Shown here in pieces: positions 36,306 through 46,614 of a stretch of 64,000 nt of DNA. The stretch's first letter is position 1, and each line of letters opens with the position of its first letter. Under the pieces are notes generated by a model, which ran no database searches, was not told where the DNA came from, and saw only the letters and a list, made by a program, of their open reading frames with translations. The translations under genes and the position numbers were made by a program. Source of the stretch: Pocillopora verrucosa (taxonomy: Eukaryota > Cnidaria > Anthozoa > Scleractinia > Pocilloporidae); assembly GCF_036669915.1 (NCBI RefSeq), contig NC_089317.1, forward strand, positions 7,797,911 to 7,861,910. Reading direction: 5' to 3'.

Positions 36306-39300
36306 ATGATGAGGAGAACATCGTCGGGAATCATTTGGCTTTGTTTGCTGAGCAGTGTTTGGTTGCCATTTACCAAAGGAGGTGAGTATTATTCTAATTT
36401 TTCTTCTTTTCCATTAAGATCTTAAGTTTAATCGGAAGCAATCTCTCGAAGCTATTTGAACTGAGCGTTCAAATGCCACCTTTAATTGTCAAGTTTACAT
36501 GCCTGTTGTATAAGAAGCGCAATTTCTTCGCCGTATCATAAATCACTCAGGATTCAGTCCCTTCAATAAAGATAAAAGTTCAGTGGATTTAAATTCAATT
36601 TGCTTGCAAAACACAATCCTTTTAATCGAATACATCTTTATTTCTTGTGGCCATCGCTGAGATTTTTTTTGTGCGTTGAACCATTACACGAATAATCTAG
36701 AAGCCTTCTTCAAAATTCTTGCGACTTCAAACTTACATCCTATGACCAATTCGAAGAATAAACTTTTCACGTCGCTTTAGTCAGCATTAACAAAAGCAGA
36801 AAGACGAAATTTTTTGCAGTTTGACATTATCATTTTGGATATTTAGTAAAATGCTGATAGGATGAACAAGCGCAGGAAATTTGTTCGATCATTTCCTAAT
36901 TATAAAGGAAAAGCCCGGAGCAGTGCCTTTGAAACCTTACTCCACATTTATCTGAACAATAAAATGAATTATGAAAAAGAAACCTTGAACTCTGAAGTGA
37001 GATGACTTATATCAGACTTTCGGCATAGCGGTACTTGTCATAAGGTGTACAGAAGTAGGTGTGCAGAAATACTGCTAGTTAAAGCAAAATGATTTGGCAC
37101 ATAAATAAGTTTTGCTTGAGTGTTCTGCCAGCGCACACAGTGTTGAATAATTTCTTCTAATTGTAGCTTTCCCTGATGTAATGATGTTTCTGCGCGTTGT
37201 TATATTTTGTTAATTTACGTTAATTTTTTGTACCTAAAATTGCATATTGTTCAACAGGCTGATCATGATTAGAGAATATTTGTTGATCTGTCTAGTCAAC
37301 TCGTTATGAGACTTTTCTTTATTAATTTTTCCTCGAAAAACTGTTATTCGTGCGAATTAACCAATCTTCATCCTGGAAATTAAGGGCAATGCATAATTTT
37401 CATCGTCTCATTGAGTTAGAAGACTGCTATTATACCATATCTTGACAACTATTTAGTAGTGAAACAATATCAACAACAAATACTACAGTTTATTACAATG
37501 TACGGAGATCTGTCCTTACCCAAAAAGAACTGGTTACTTCAATGAGCTAAATCTCTTCCAAGAGAGGAACCTTCTTAATGAACTCTGATACACTGATGCG
37601 TTCAAAACAGGATCTTTGGCACTCGAATATCATAATTGGCATTTAAGGCAACAAAACTTCTGTGTTTGGAATTCAAAGAGTGAATAACGGTATCCTCGAT
37701 CTGGATAAATCTCTATCTGGTGGATAGCACAATATTTTCATTAACGTTTGTTAACTGGATAGCGATTTATCCGTTGGATTGTGTTATTCGCCTTTAGAGA
37801 AACTGAGCCCTTGGCTCTATGTGAAAAAAACAAATTACAACATTTTACAGCTCTACATCGTCACGAAGAAGACAAGAAATTCTTCTTTGTTGAACCTTCT
37901 TATGGGTAAATGAGCCTGTTTCCTTTCTCAATGAAATTGTTTTTGTCCAGCATGATTATCAAAATATCAACTAAAAGGTATCTTCGCGTTATGTGTTGGA
38001 GCCATTCTTTTGAGAGCTTGAGTTTTAATTTTTCTTTTTATTTCCTCGCAGCATCAGAATACATCATAAACGAGAAATACGATGGTATGTACAAACAATG
38101 ATTCATATGATTTGTTAAAAATAGCGGGATCACTGTCAGTGGCTGAGCAACTGCTTACCTACCCCTTCCCAAGGTTCTTCTCATGTTACCCTCCCTTAAT
38201 CCAACAACAGTCGATAGCAATTTAGGGTTAACGTTGGGTTAGGGGAGGGGTAGGTGGGCAGATTCTCAGATACTGACATTGATCTAAATAACGTGACATA
38301 TAGTTCTCATCATTGCTGTGGCTATGAAACTTGCTTTTGATGTGTTAGCATTATGTAAGATTCCTATGTGGAAAATAGGGTAGCATTTTGAAAGTAGCAA
38401 CTATACTATTTAGCACTCACCAATAGACATAATGATAGAGTGTATATGTAGCTTCACCACTTGGAAATATGTCATGAGTAGTTTCAACGATCTACCGGAT
38501 TAGACACTGAAACACTGCTCAGAAATTGAACGCCAATTTTTCTACTTCATTTATTACTTTCAGCTATTCTTGTGGACTGTTCCATTGCATTCCTTGTTTT
38601 GGCCATAATTTTTTTGGTTCTTCTGCTCATTACATCAGTGTTCATTTACAGGAGGATGGACGATGGCGACGAGAGGTAGATAACATAGTTATTTTAAAGA
38701 GAAATATTTAAAAACTTGCATCACCAGAGAGTCAGAGGGAGTATCTACATCGTTGTCGGGATTTAAAGTCAAACGAAAGTACATAAAGTGAGTCTTTGAA
38801 TATTTCAAAAAAGTCAGACCAAACAACAAAACCCAATAGAAAAACATTCTAACAAACAAATAAATGTATTTATAAATAGCTGAAGAAAGGAATAGAAAAA
38901 GAGTAAAAAAAGAAATCCAATGAAAGCCAAGAAAGTTACGTATGGTGGGGTCATACTTCCACTACGATTTCGTGTAACTTACGATGCGAAGATTGTCATT
39001 ATGAGCAGATGACATTAGTAATCATGTTTCGAAATTGGTTTGGTCTTGTCTCCAGTTCCTTGCCACAAATTTCTTTCGATGGCTCAGTTATCATTTTTAA
39101 CCTTGCTAGCCTATTTGTGAGTGTACAATTTTCCTAACATAAAGTATGTCTAATAGTACGACTTAAATCTATCTTCAACTGGACTTTTTACAAGACAATG
39201 AGATTTTATCAACTGAGTTGAGCGTTTGCTCCTCGTCAGGAAAAACGCAGAAAAAAAGTATAAATACTATTAGGGTTTTTGAATTGGCCACCGTCAGAGT

Positions 39301-40647
39301 GAATGACTCAAAAAGAAAGTTTACAAACTCTTTACGGTGGCTCATTCACATTATCAACTCAGTTGACTTTTGATTACCAACTCATGAATTTTAAAGCGAT
39401 CTTCGCAGGTATAAACACTACTTAAGCAGTAGATAAAAACCAACTCATCTTGTTATATTCCCCACCGATACAGCAGAACAAGGTCTTTAAAAAAACTTAT
39501 TCCCTTTCTTCTTTTACTTTTTAGTTTGGGGAATAATAGGTATCAGGTGTCTTATCGAGACAGTGAACCTGCAAATATCAGAGACATTACAAGTCCTTTT
39601 TATGGCCATAGCATTTACACCCGCCGTACAACAACGAATATGTACCTGCCTGGTCGCGACAATGCTTCAGTGATTGGTGTAGACGGAAAACCAGTTAAGG
39701 TACTGTTACAAAAGTAACCATACTCACTCATCTTCCATGCACACTATCCTATCATGCATTGATCAGTTATAATCAATCAGTCAATCAATCATATATATAT
39801 ACACATCCACATACCTATTTATCTATATATCTGTGTGTCTATCAATCTATAAATCTATCTTTCTATCCAAAAGACCCATCTATCTATCTATCTATAAATC
39901 TTTTAATCTATCAATCTATCAATCTCTCAATCTCTCAATCTCTCAATCTATCAATCTATCAATCTATCCATTTATCAATCTACCAATCTATCAATCTATC
40001 TATCTATCTATTTATTCATTTATTTATCCATCTAGCTATCTATCTACCCATCCATCCATGAATCCGTCCGTCCAAAAACTCATTGATCCATTCCAATATC
40101 CACTCGCTCGACTGTTTGCCTATTCGTTTTTACGCTCATCCATTCTTTTAATCATTATCTAAGTCGGCTTCCTTTCAAATTTTAATCGACATCCCATGAT
40201 TTATCCTCCTTCCTTTATTTCAGTAGATGATCTTGATTTCAGTCCGTTTGTTGTTCCATATTTACCAAAAGTTACCAGCCTTGCTCGATTTTCTTTGAAG
40301 AAGCTGTTGGGGTAACATGGCTGCCTTTTTTCGCACCAATTAAAATTGCGAGTATATAATATATATTTGTTTTATCACAGAATATGGCTTACGAAAACAA
40401 AGCAGCTGCTATGGAAATTGAAGGAAAGAGCTTCAGAGACTCTCCCCCAGCAGAAAAAGGCCAGAAGGACTCCATGATGAGCGAGAAAAGGATTGGAGCG
40501 ATGGCAACTTTTGAGAATGCTGCCTATGGCAGTGTAGAGGAGAAACAGTCAAATGAACATACCTACGAAACCATTCATAACGTTAGCACCCAACGCTATG
40601 CTACTACTCGTCTTTCGTTCCCAAAGAAAGTCACTTCAGATCTGTAA
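36306..40647 (+). CDS. Gene E: small type I membrane protein with 33-nt ectodomain exon and tyrosine-rich tail
   Basis: Five plus-strand exons giving 663 nt and 220 residues. 36306-36381 is the signal peptide exon (MMRRTSSGIIWLCLLSSVW), ending in phase 1. 38052-38084 is 33 nt coding ASEYIINEKYD. 38564-38675 is the TM exon (about 43-65, SIAFLVLAIIFLVLLLITSV), ending in phase 2 after MDDGDE. 39525-39699 is tail 1, phase 0. 40381-40647 is tail 2, stop TAA. All junctions are GT-AG. The tail carries FENAAY at 176-181 (phi-x-N-x-x-Y, PTB-like, shared with gene A), YGSV and YETI (YxxPhi), and YEN at 136-138 (SH2/Grb2-like YxN). A polyadenylation signal AATAAA is at 40674-40679. The mature ectodomain is about 17 residues, so the protein is mostly cytoplasmic tail. 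An in-frame upstream ATG at 36213 would bury the signal peptide and was not used. Function unknown. Confidence 0.8.
38126..38286. mobile_element. MITE-like element, copy 2
   Basis: Same termini and core as 33948-34084: GGGATCACTGTCAGTGGCTG at the left, GGGTAGGTGGGCAGATTCTC and AGATACTGACATTGATC at the right, core CCAACAACAGTCGATAGCAA. It lies in intron 2 of gene E, while the other copy is in intron 1 of gene A. Confidence 0.85.
39181..39500. mobile_element. Foldback family copy with SINE-like insertion
   Basis: Arms ATTGGCCACCGTCAGAGTGA and CTCTTTACGGTGGCTCATTC with ATCAACTCAGTTGAC mark the GGTGGCCAATTTA family. Inside the right arm is GCGATCTTCGCAGGTATAAA, CACTACTTAAGCAGTAG, a phrase also found in the tRNA-derived SINEs at 59.4-59.8 kb. 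The element ends about 25 bp before gene E exon 4, so it supplies most of that intron's 3' part. Confidence 0.7.
39776..40060 (+). repeat. ATCT/ATCA microsatellite array
   Basis: Long run of (ATCT)n, (ATCA)n and variant units in the last intron of gene E. It creates long open frames rich in Tyr-Leu-Ser-Ile, which are artefacts. Confidence 0.95.
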
Positions 40648-42759
40648 AGGAAAACCGAAACACTAGTTAGGGAAATAAAGTTTTCGTCAAGGAGCCGCTC
40701 TAGTTTAGCGGGTTGTAAAAAGTAAGCTCATCCTAAATTTCTTGAAAAAAAAATGTATAAAATGATGCATTCCAATACTGGGTCATGATGATTTTGTGTT
40801 CTGATACTGAGCTTGTATCAAAGATGTTCACCTTGAGAGCAAGTTAGTGTTTTTAAGTATGAATTGTATGTAATTTTAGCAAATACTCTAGAAACACCTA
40901 TCTAGCCTGTTCCAGGTGCTCTCTATGTAAAACCAAGTGCTTAAACGGTGCAATAGTCGTGGAAGAGAGAAAAAAAGTGATTTTTAATCCTCAACTCTTT
41001 TTAAACGTCTCGTATAGCACTAATCTAACTTAAAAGTATATGAGAATCATTACAGGAACAGACCATTATCAAGAGTTACGTTAAAAATTTTTTTTTATCC
41101 CGTCAATGAATTGAAAGGCGCTAGCACATTACAATATAGCAACTATGCGAAGCTCTTCGGGAAAATAAAAACTGCAAATTAAAAAAAAAAAACACTGTTA
41201 TTATTCAAATCCTTACTATCGATACGTTTGAGTCAAAATTGATAAATCGAAGTTTTCACTATTTTTAATAATGACATTCGTCAAATAAAACAGTTTATAC
41301 TTATCAATAGAGTTTTGTTGATTACGTATGTTAAAAACGAAATGACACTTAGGCGAAATTATGAAATGATCTATTCCAAGCTTCAACATCTTCCCACCCC
41401 GGGCGACCCCCTGGGCATTTGAAAATTGGTTCGTTCAAATTCCCGTCCCCTGAACCAAAATTGTGTCAAAATCCCCCACCCAAGTGCTGAATTTGATAGT
41501 CAATTATTTTGCAAAAGGCAAGAACAGCGACTGTGACTTTCTACTCATTTACCAGCAACCGATTTGACTATTCAAGCTTTAAAATTCAGACCTTGCAGAC
41601 GTTTACTTCTGAGCCATCAGCTCGCCAAAGGGAACTCTTTTTCTTTAAACACCTCCATGTCAAAGATAAAACTCGAATATTCCTCTGGAAAGACATGACA
41701 CTTCCGGTTCAAATTCCCTATCTTACCAAGGCACGGTTCAAATTCTCCTCCCCCTGCGCACGGATGAAAGTCAAATGCTCGTGAGTTGTCAAAGAGAGGG
41801 GAGGGATGTTGAGCCTTTGAATTGATCGACACATAAGCTGTTAAAGAATCTGTGGTGCTTCGTTGGTGAATTATATTGCAAAATGATTTTGTTTAATCAA
41901 CCGAATTGATGTTTATAAATCCAACTTTTTTTAGCGTTAGCCTCTTGTCGGTTGATTCCGCTCGTTTTTTTGCGGCGTCTCGTCATGGGGCTTGTTGCAT
42001 GGTAATGTTTTCAAATTATGTCTACCAGCAGTGAAAGAGGAGGAAGGGATGAACAATAGCGGCATAAGGATTTTATCAGCAATCTTGTTGACATCTCTGC
42101 ATAGCGAGAAACAGGCAGTAGCAGCATTAATCAATCAGTAGCATTGATAAATCCACTAACATTATCGCGACAAGTCTACAACCTGCCTCGGGAACTAATA
42201 AAAAATTTCCTATATCCCTGCTTGAATCTTAGATCAAGGAAATGTACGAAGAAGGGTTTTTTGCTTCACTGTAACAACTAAATTAATGCCCGCAGTAGGA
42301 TATATATTTAGAATTAGGGAATCCCCCAAATAAAACGCGAGTGTCATGCACTTAGCAACGAACTCTTTGGACTGTGACTGTCACGCAAAACTTAGGAACA
42401 TCTGGGACACCAGTGAGAGGCCAAGAAAAATTAATGCTACGTGTAGTTTCTTAAGAAAATTAATGGCATGTAACAAATCAGCGACTGATAGAAGAAAACA
42501 CACTATTCAAAACAATTTTCAAAGTCAACCTCTCAAAATATGTTTTAGTGCTAAACGGAAGTTTCCGTTTCGACGGAAGTAGTGTCAGTATCAAAATATT
42601 AAATCGTCCTAAATAAACAGCAAGAACTATTTTCCTGCCTTTTCAGTTTCCTTAATTTGCGCGACAATGAATTGAGGGTATTCGCGTAGATGTAGATTGC
42701 TTGAGCCTACAAATAATTTAAGAGGTATTTACAGCGAACTCAGTATCCGCCGTTAGCCT

Positions 42760-42860
42760 CACATCGCATCGCATCGTATTGTATCGCATCGTATCATAAC
42801 GAATCGTGTCGTTTCGTATCTCTTCGGATCGCATCCGAATGCTAACGCGTCGTATCTTTC
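42760..42860 (+). repeat. Degenerate GCATCGTATC low-complexity tract
   Basis: Repeated CGCATCG / CGTATCG words with substitutions over about 100 bp. It looks like an old short-period tandem repeat. Confidence 0.75.
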
Positions 42861-43167
42861 CCTGCCACATCCTAAGAAGAATCTGAAAATACGGTTAGGC
42901 GAAAAAAACCGAAATCTGACTGATGGTACATTTGGTCAATTTTGACAGAGGTATTTGTCTTCCAGCGTATATAATGAGGGTTGCTTGCTGTGTCAAAATG
43001 GATAGCATAACCAAGAGACCATTTAGTGCAACCACCTTGACAAAGAAACACAAACAACTAAACACACAAACACACTCAAAAAGCAATGTTATTAATGTCA
43101 ATTCTCTATTCGTCAATATCAGGGAAAGCATTGACATGATGTTCTCTTTCGTAATCTTAAAAGATAA

Positions 43168-43555
43168 GTGTAAATAACATAGTGTTAGACATAGTTTGAT
43201 GCTACTCTGGTTTACAGATTTAATGAATGTAACCGAAGAAGTTGCAATTCATAGACCCAACGTTTCGACGCTCCTGTCTAGTGCCTTCATCAGGGGTGAT
43301 CTAAACGCTGTAACAGAAACGTGCGATGTTTATACTTACATTCGATATAAAAAGATAACACCTCTTGTTACAGCGTTTAGATCACCCCTGATGAAGGCAC
43401 TAGACAGGAGTGTCGAAACGTTGGGTCTATGAATTGTAACTTCTTCGGTTACATTCATTAAATCTGCAAACCAGAGAAGCATCAAACTATGTCTGATTGT
43501 CCACCTGGTTGCCGTGCGAACTTTAATATATTTTAACATAGTGTTATTTATACAT
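43168..43555. mobile_element. Long near-perfect foldback (inverted repeat) element
   Basis: The left arm (about 43168-43316) runs from TAAATAACATAGTGTTAGAC to GGGGTGATCTAAACGCTGTA, and the right arm starts at about 43365 with TTACAGCGTTTAGATCACCC. About 120 bp pair almost perfectly around a 48-bp centre. The right arm is interrupted by about 40 bp near its outer end before AACATAGTGTTATTTATAC resumes. Part of the centre recurs inverted at about 43840-43875. No coding capacity. Confidence 0.85.
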
Positions 43556-43715
43556 TTCCTAAGGTGCTGACAAGGAGAATTTGTTTAACGAGCAAGAGCT
43601 TCCTTAGTTGGTGATCATTTCCTTTATTTTAATGATCTCAAATGAATAATGCAGCAGTATCATTGTCAGGAGAAACTGGATGCTGGTCACTCTCAGGGGC
43701 TAAAGGATTAACAAT
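43556..43715. repeat. Dispersed repeat related to 49.68-49.86 kb
   Basis: GACAAGGAGAATTTGTTTA and TTGGTGATCATTTCCTTTAT occur in the same order and spacing at 49.7 kb. It is a fragment of a dispersed coral-type repeat also seen, in other portions, at 48.9, 49.2 and 62.2 kb. Confidence 0.75.
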
Positions 43716-44134
43716 GCTCAACTTATTCATTTTTAATTGTGATCTTCTGTAGACTGGGTATTCTATCTCTAGGTACTCAGAGTGAGCCAACACCCTGTTT
43801 GTTACATGTTTTAAACACTCGTATACACTCAACTTCTATCTTTTTACATCGAATGTAAGTATAAAGATCGCACGCTTCTGCTATACAGCCATTGATGTTC
43901 TACACATTCTAAATACTTTGATTTCTCAGCAGTTACTTCACAGTTGTTTCTATCCATTGGTCAATTGAAGGGCACTAATAAACAAGTGTATCTATCGAGA
44001 CCTGCGATCTGCAATTTTCACATCACCCTCTCCTCCAATTTTTTCAAAACGAGAAGAAACTGAATAAAAAAACTAGAAGTAAACAAAGCCCTATTCACAA
44101 GACTAAATACAATGATCATGACTGCAGGTGACAA

Positions 44135-46471
44135 TCAATTCACTTTTTTGCTTGCAATTTCTCTTTGCTTGCGATGCCTCAGTAACAAGCCAAGGGAGGG
44201 GAATCCAACCAGTGCAGTTTGAAACATCCACTTGAAACTTGTGACACGTGAAAACATCATCCTCCTGCAAGGTGATTAGTCTTTGTTTAACATGAGTTGA
44301 TGCAGATTATCAGAGTTATGCTCTTAGGAAAATCACCGAGATGTCTGAGGTTTCCTATTCTAGAAATCCTGGCCAGCAAGTTCTTCAAAGTCATACTTGT
44401 TGCCCTCATAAAAAAGTAAGTCAGTTGTAGCATCTGTGGTCTATTGGAGCACAGCCCTGTGCTCACTCATAATAACTTGCAACTATTTGATTCATAATTT
44501 ATATGAATTTTCTCTTTAAGGTGAAACTCTGTGACTTCTCAGTTCAAACAACACAACACTTTTAACATTTCCAAAGCAGACCCCTCTCATGGACCAAACT
44601 TTTTGTTGCTTCCAAGTCTTTTAATCAACAGGATAAGTATGTTTGTTAGAATGTTATATCAGCATGACACCCAGGGAAACCTTTTTATAATGCTGACACT
44701 AGCTGTTTATGTGGCAAAATTCACCACACACATCAGCTTTGAAATTAATACAGTTTCAGATACAGTCACCTTTAAGAGGCATGTCACAAGATTTTAGCCA
44801 TTAAAATTCACTTTTGCCATAGATAATTTAAGGACAGTCTTGGTCTATAATACCTAATTTATATAAATTCTACCAATGGGCATAATCTTTTTGGTTGGTG
44901 CTAAACAGTGGGAGCAACTTCTTAAAGGGACAAAATGTTGTGTAATGATCAGCATTTGCTGAGAACACTGTGCTAAGCCATGTGAAATGACACAAAAATG
45001 TATTCAAATTCACTTCAGGGAATAAAAATTGACAGTAGCAGATATCTACCAAAATATCCACTATTTCTACCTGAAAATATGAGTTGTAGGAATACCTACT
45101 TAATACACCCCTGTACAGTGCAAACAATCAGGCTCTGGTTGTTCAAAGCATGGATAATGCTGTCTACTGAATAAATTTCTGTCCAGCGGATAATGTGCTA
45201 CATTTTGTACCCCTAGGATACCAATATCCTGCCTTTATACAACTAGATCCAGAACCATTTCCTGAGCATAAAGAAGCAAAGTTTTGTTGCCAGGCTCAAG
45301 CAGGATCATAGCGATGTAAAACCAGCAGAACCAGCCATTGCCAGCACAATGTGTACTTTCAAGTTTATAGTATATTTCAGACAGAAATTTCTAGATTTTA
45401 AAAGAAAAATGCCATTACACTAATGGCTACATTAACAAATAACAACAAGGAGTTACTTTTGAGTCAAAGAACTCAATTCTCACCTACTAATCCTGTAGGC
45501 AAATCCAGCTTCTAACAAATGGGCTATTACTGCAAATCTAAAACTATGAAGTACAAAGAATCAGATCAATGAAATCAATGAGATCAATGAGATCAATGAG
45601 ATCAATGAGATCAATGAGATCAATGAGATCAATGAGATCAATGAGATCAATGAGATCAATGAGATCAATGAGATCAATGAGATCAATGAGATCAATGAGA
45701 TCAATGAGATCAATGAGATCAATGAGATTTTATAGTGCATGACACAAGATAGATAAACAAGATGCATAGGGGCTGACTGAGGTGGGATTAGAAATTGGGG
45801 CTGGCATTAAAGTCACCTAATTTGGAATCTCCAGGATTCTTCTCTATTATCTCTCTTTCTCTAGCATATTGCAACATGTAAAATAACAATGATAATAACA
45901 GTAATAATTCAAATAATAATAGTAATAATAATAATAATAATAATAATTAGAGAGTTCAGCTAATTTACAACTGTTTATTTCAGTCTACTTACCCGAGCCT
46001 CAAAAGTTTTAAATGATTTTTGGCCAAATATGACACAAAAGTACCAAATGGACCCATGGAATGCAGAGGTACCACATCTATGTTGTAGCAAACAAACTGC
46101 AAGAAAGTTGACATGAAAATTAGTACGTTGTGTAGTAATTCAAAATATCTTATCGATATGGATAGAATAATTTCCTCTTTAGAAAACTCGTACACAGTTT
46201 TATTGCGAGTCTCTGACGCTCTTTTGTTGCTCCTTGTTGTTTTTGATCAGTTTAAGCAGGTGAGCTCCGATTGAGAAATATGCACTCGCTCGCCCCCCAA
46301 GTGGTCTCTCACAAAAACACAAGAATCGACACTCACCCAGTAAAAGATCATAAGAAATATTATTATTATGCTTATAAACAACGGAGAGAACTGAAAGAAA
46401 TCCCCTTCATAGGACACTGAATTATCTTTCGAGTCATCCTTCTTCTTAGTTGTTAAGCGCGGAGGGGCCAT
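44135..46471 (-). CDS. TMEM254: TMEM254-like membrane protein (DUF4499)
   Basis: Four minus-strand exons giving 429 nt and 142 residues. 46337-46471 starts at ATG (MAPPRLTTKKKDDSK) with TM1 SPLFISIIIIFLMIFYW. 45993-46096 carries the signature VVPLHSMGPFGTFVSYLAKN. 45484-45543 carries FAVIAHLLEAGFAYRIS. 44135-44264 carries KWMFQTALVGFPSLGLLLRH and a basic C-terminus ending KKVN with TGA at 44135-44137. The order PxxxxGPxGxF, (I/L)xHxxEAxxA, W(F/M)xQTxxxGxxSLxxLL matches the TMEM254 family (human protein about 123 aa). It is predicted to be a small multi-pass membrane protein; its molecular function is not established. It is divergent from MMGT1 with 143 bp between the start codons. Confidence 0.88.
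45564..45729 (+). repeat. 9-bp minisatellite (GAGATCAAT)n
   Basis: About 18 near-perfect copies of a 9-bp unit, just downstream of the TMEM254-like exon 2 and upstream (in plus coordinates above) of exon 3, so within that intron. The period is a multiple of three, which creates an artefactual Leu-Ile-Ser open frame. Confidence 0.95.
45905..45947 (+). repeat. ATA trinucleotide microsatellite
   Basis: (AATAAT)-type run ending just before exon 2 of the TMEM254-like gene. Confidence 0.9.
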
Positions 46472-46614
46472 CTTTGGAACGCAGGCTTGTCTTATCAGCG
46501 GTAGCTTCAGTAAGCGAAATTTGATGATAAGTACATGAATGGGCAGGTGAGTCGGTGTCTGAAGGAAAAATGGCGGTCAGAGTTTAGAATCGTGCTCACG
46601 TCGATGAGTTTAAT
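46472..46614. promoter_or_regulatory. Bidirectional promoter between TMEM254-like and MMGT1
   Basis: Only 143 bp separate the two divergent start codons. The interval has CpGs (AACGCAGG, TCAGCGGT, TCACGTCGATG), no TATA box, and an AAAATGGCGG motif near 46567-46576 that resembles the YY1-type CCATnnn/AAnATGGCG site common at housekeeping promoters. Shared regulation is inference from the layout. Confidence 0.65.

Larger units (their letters stand above)
40648..44134. other. 3'UTR of gene E and repeat-rich intergenic DNA
   Basis: It holds the AATAAA of gene E, a C-rich dispersed repeat with partly inverted halves (41.39-41.83 kb), a degenerate TCGCATCGTA low-complexity stretch (42.76-42.86 kb), the large foldback at 43.17-43.55 kb and a dispersed-repeat fragment at 43.56-43.70 kb. 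No supported gene. Confidence 0.5.

Noticed and set aside
39759-40162. Two overlapping open frames of about 100 codons
   Set aside because: Both are translations of the ATCT/ATCA microsatellite.
41509-41832. Overlapping frames on both strands
   Set aside because: They lie in a C-rich dispersed repeat with partly inverted halves.
44350-44460. Minus-strand frame ending EGNKYDFEELAGQDF
   Set aside because: Considered as the last TMEM254 exon, but the exon at 44135-44264 has the conserved WxxQT motif and correct phase.
45230-45400. Minus-strand frame with WFCWFYIAMILLEPG as TMEM254 exon 4
   Set aside because: It does not match the family C-terminus and lies in repeat-like sequence; 44135-44264 fits better.
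45561-45767. Leu-Ile-Ser repeat protein frame
   Set aside because: Artefact of the 9-bp minisatellite inside a TMEM254-like intron.
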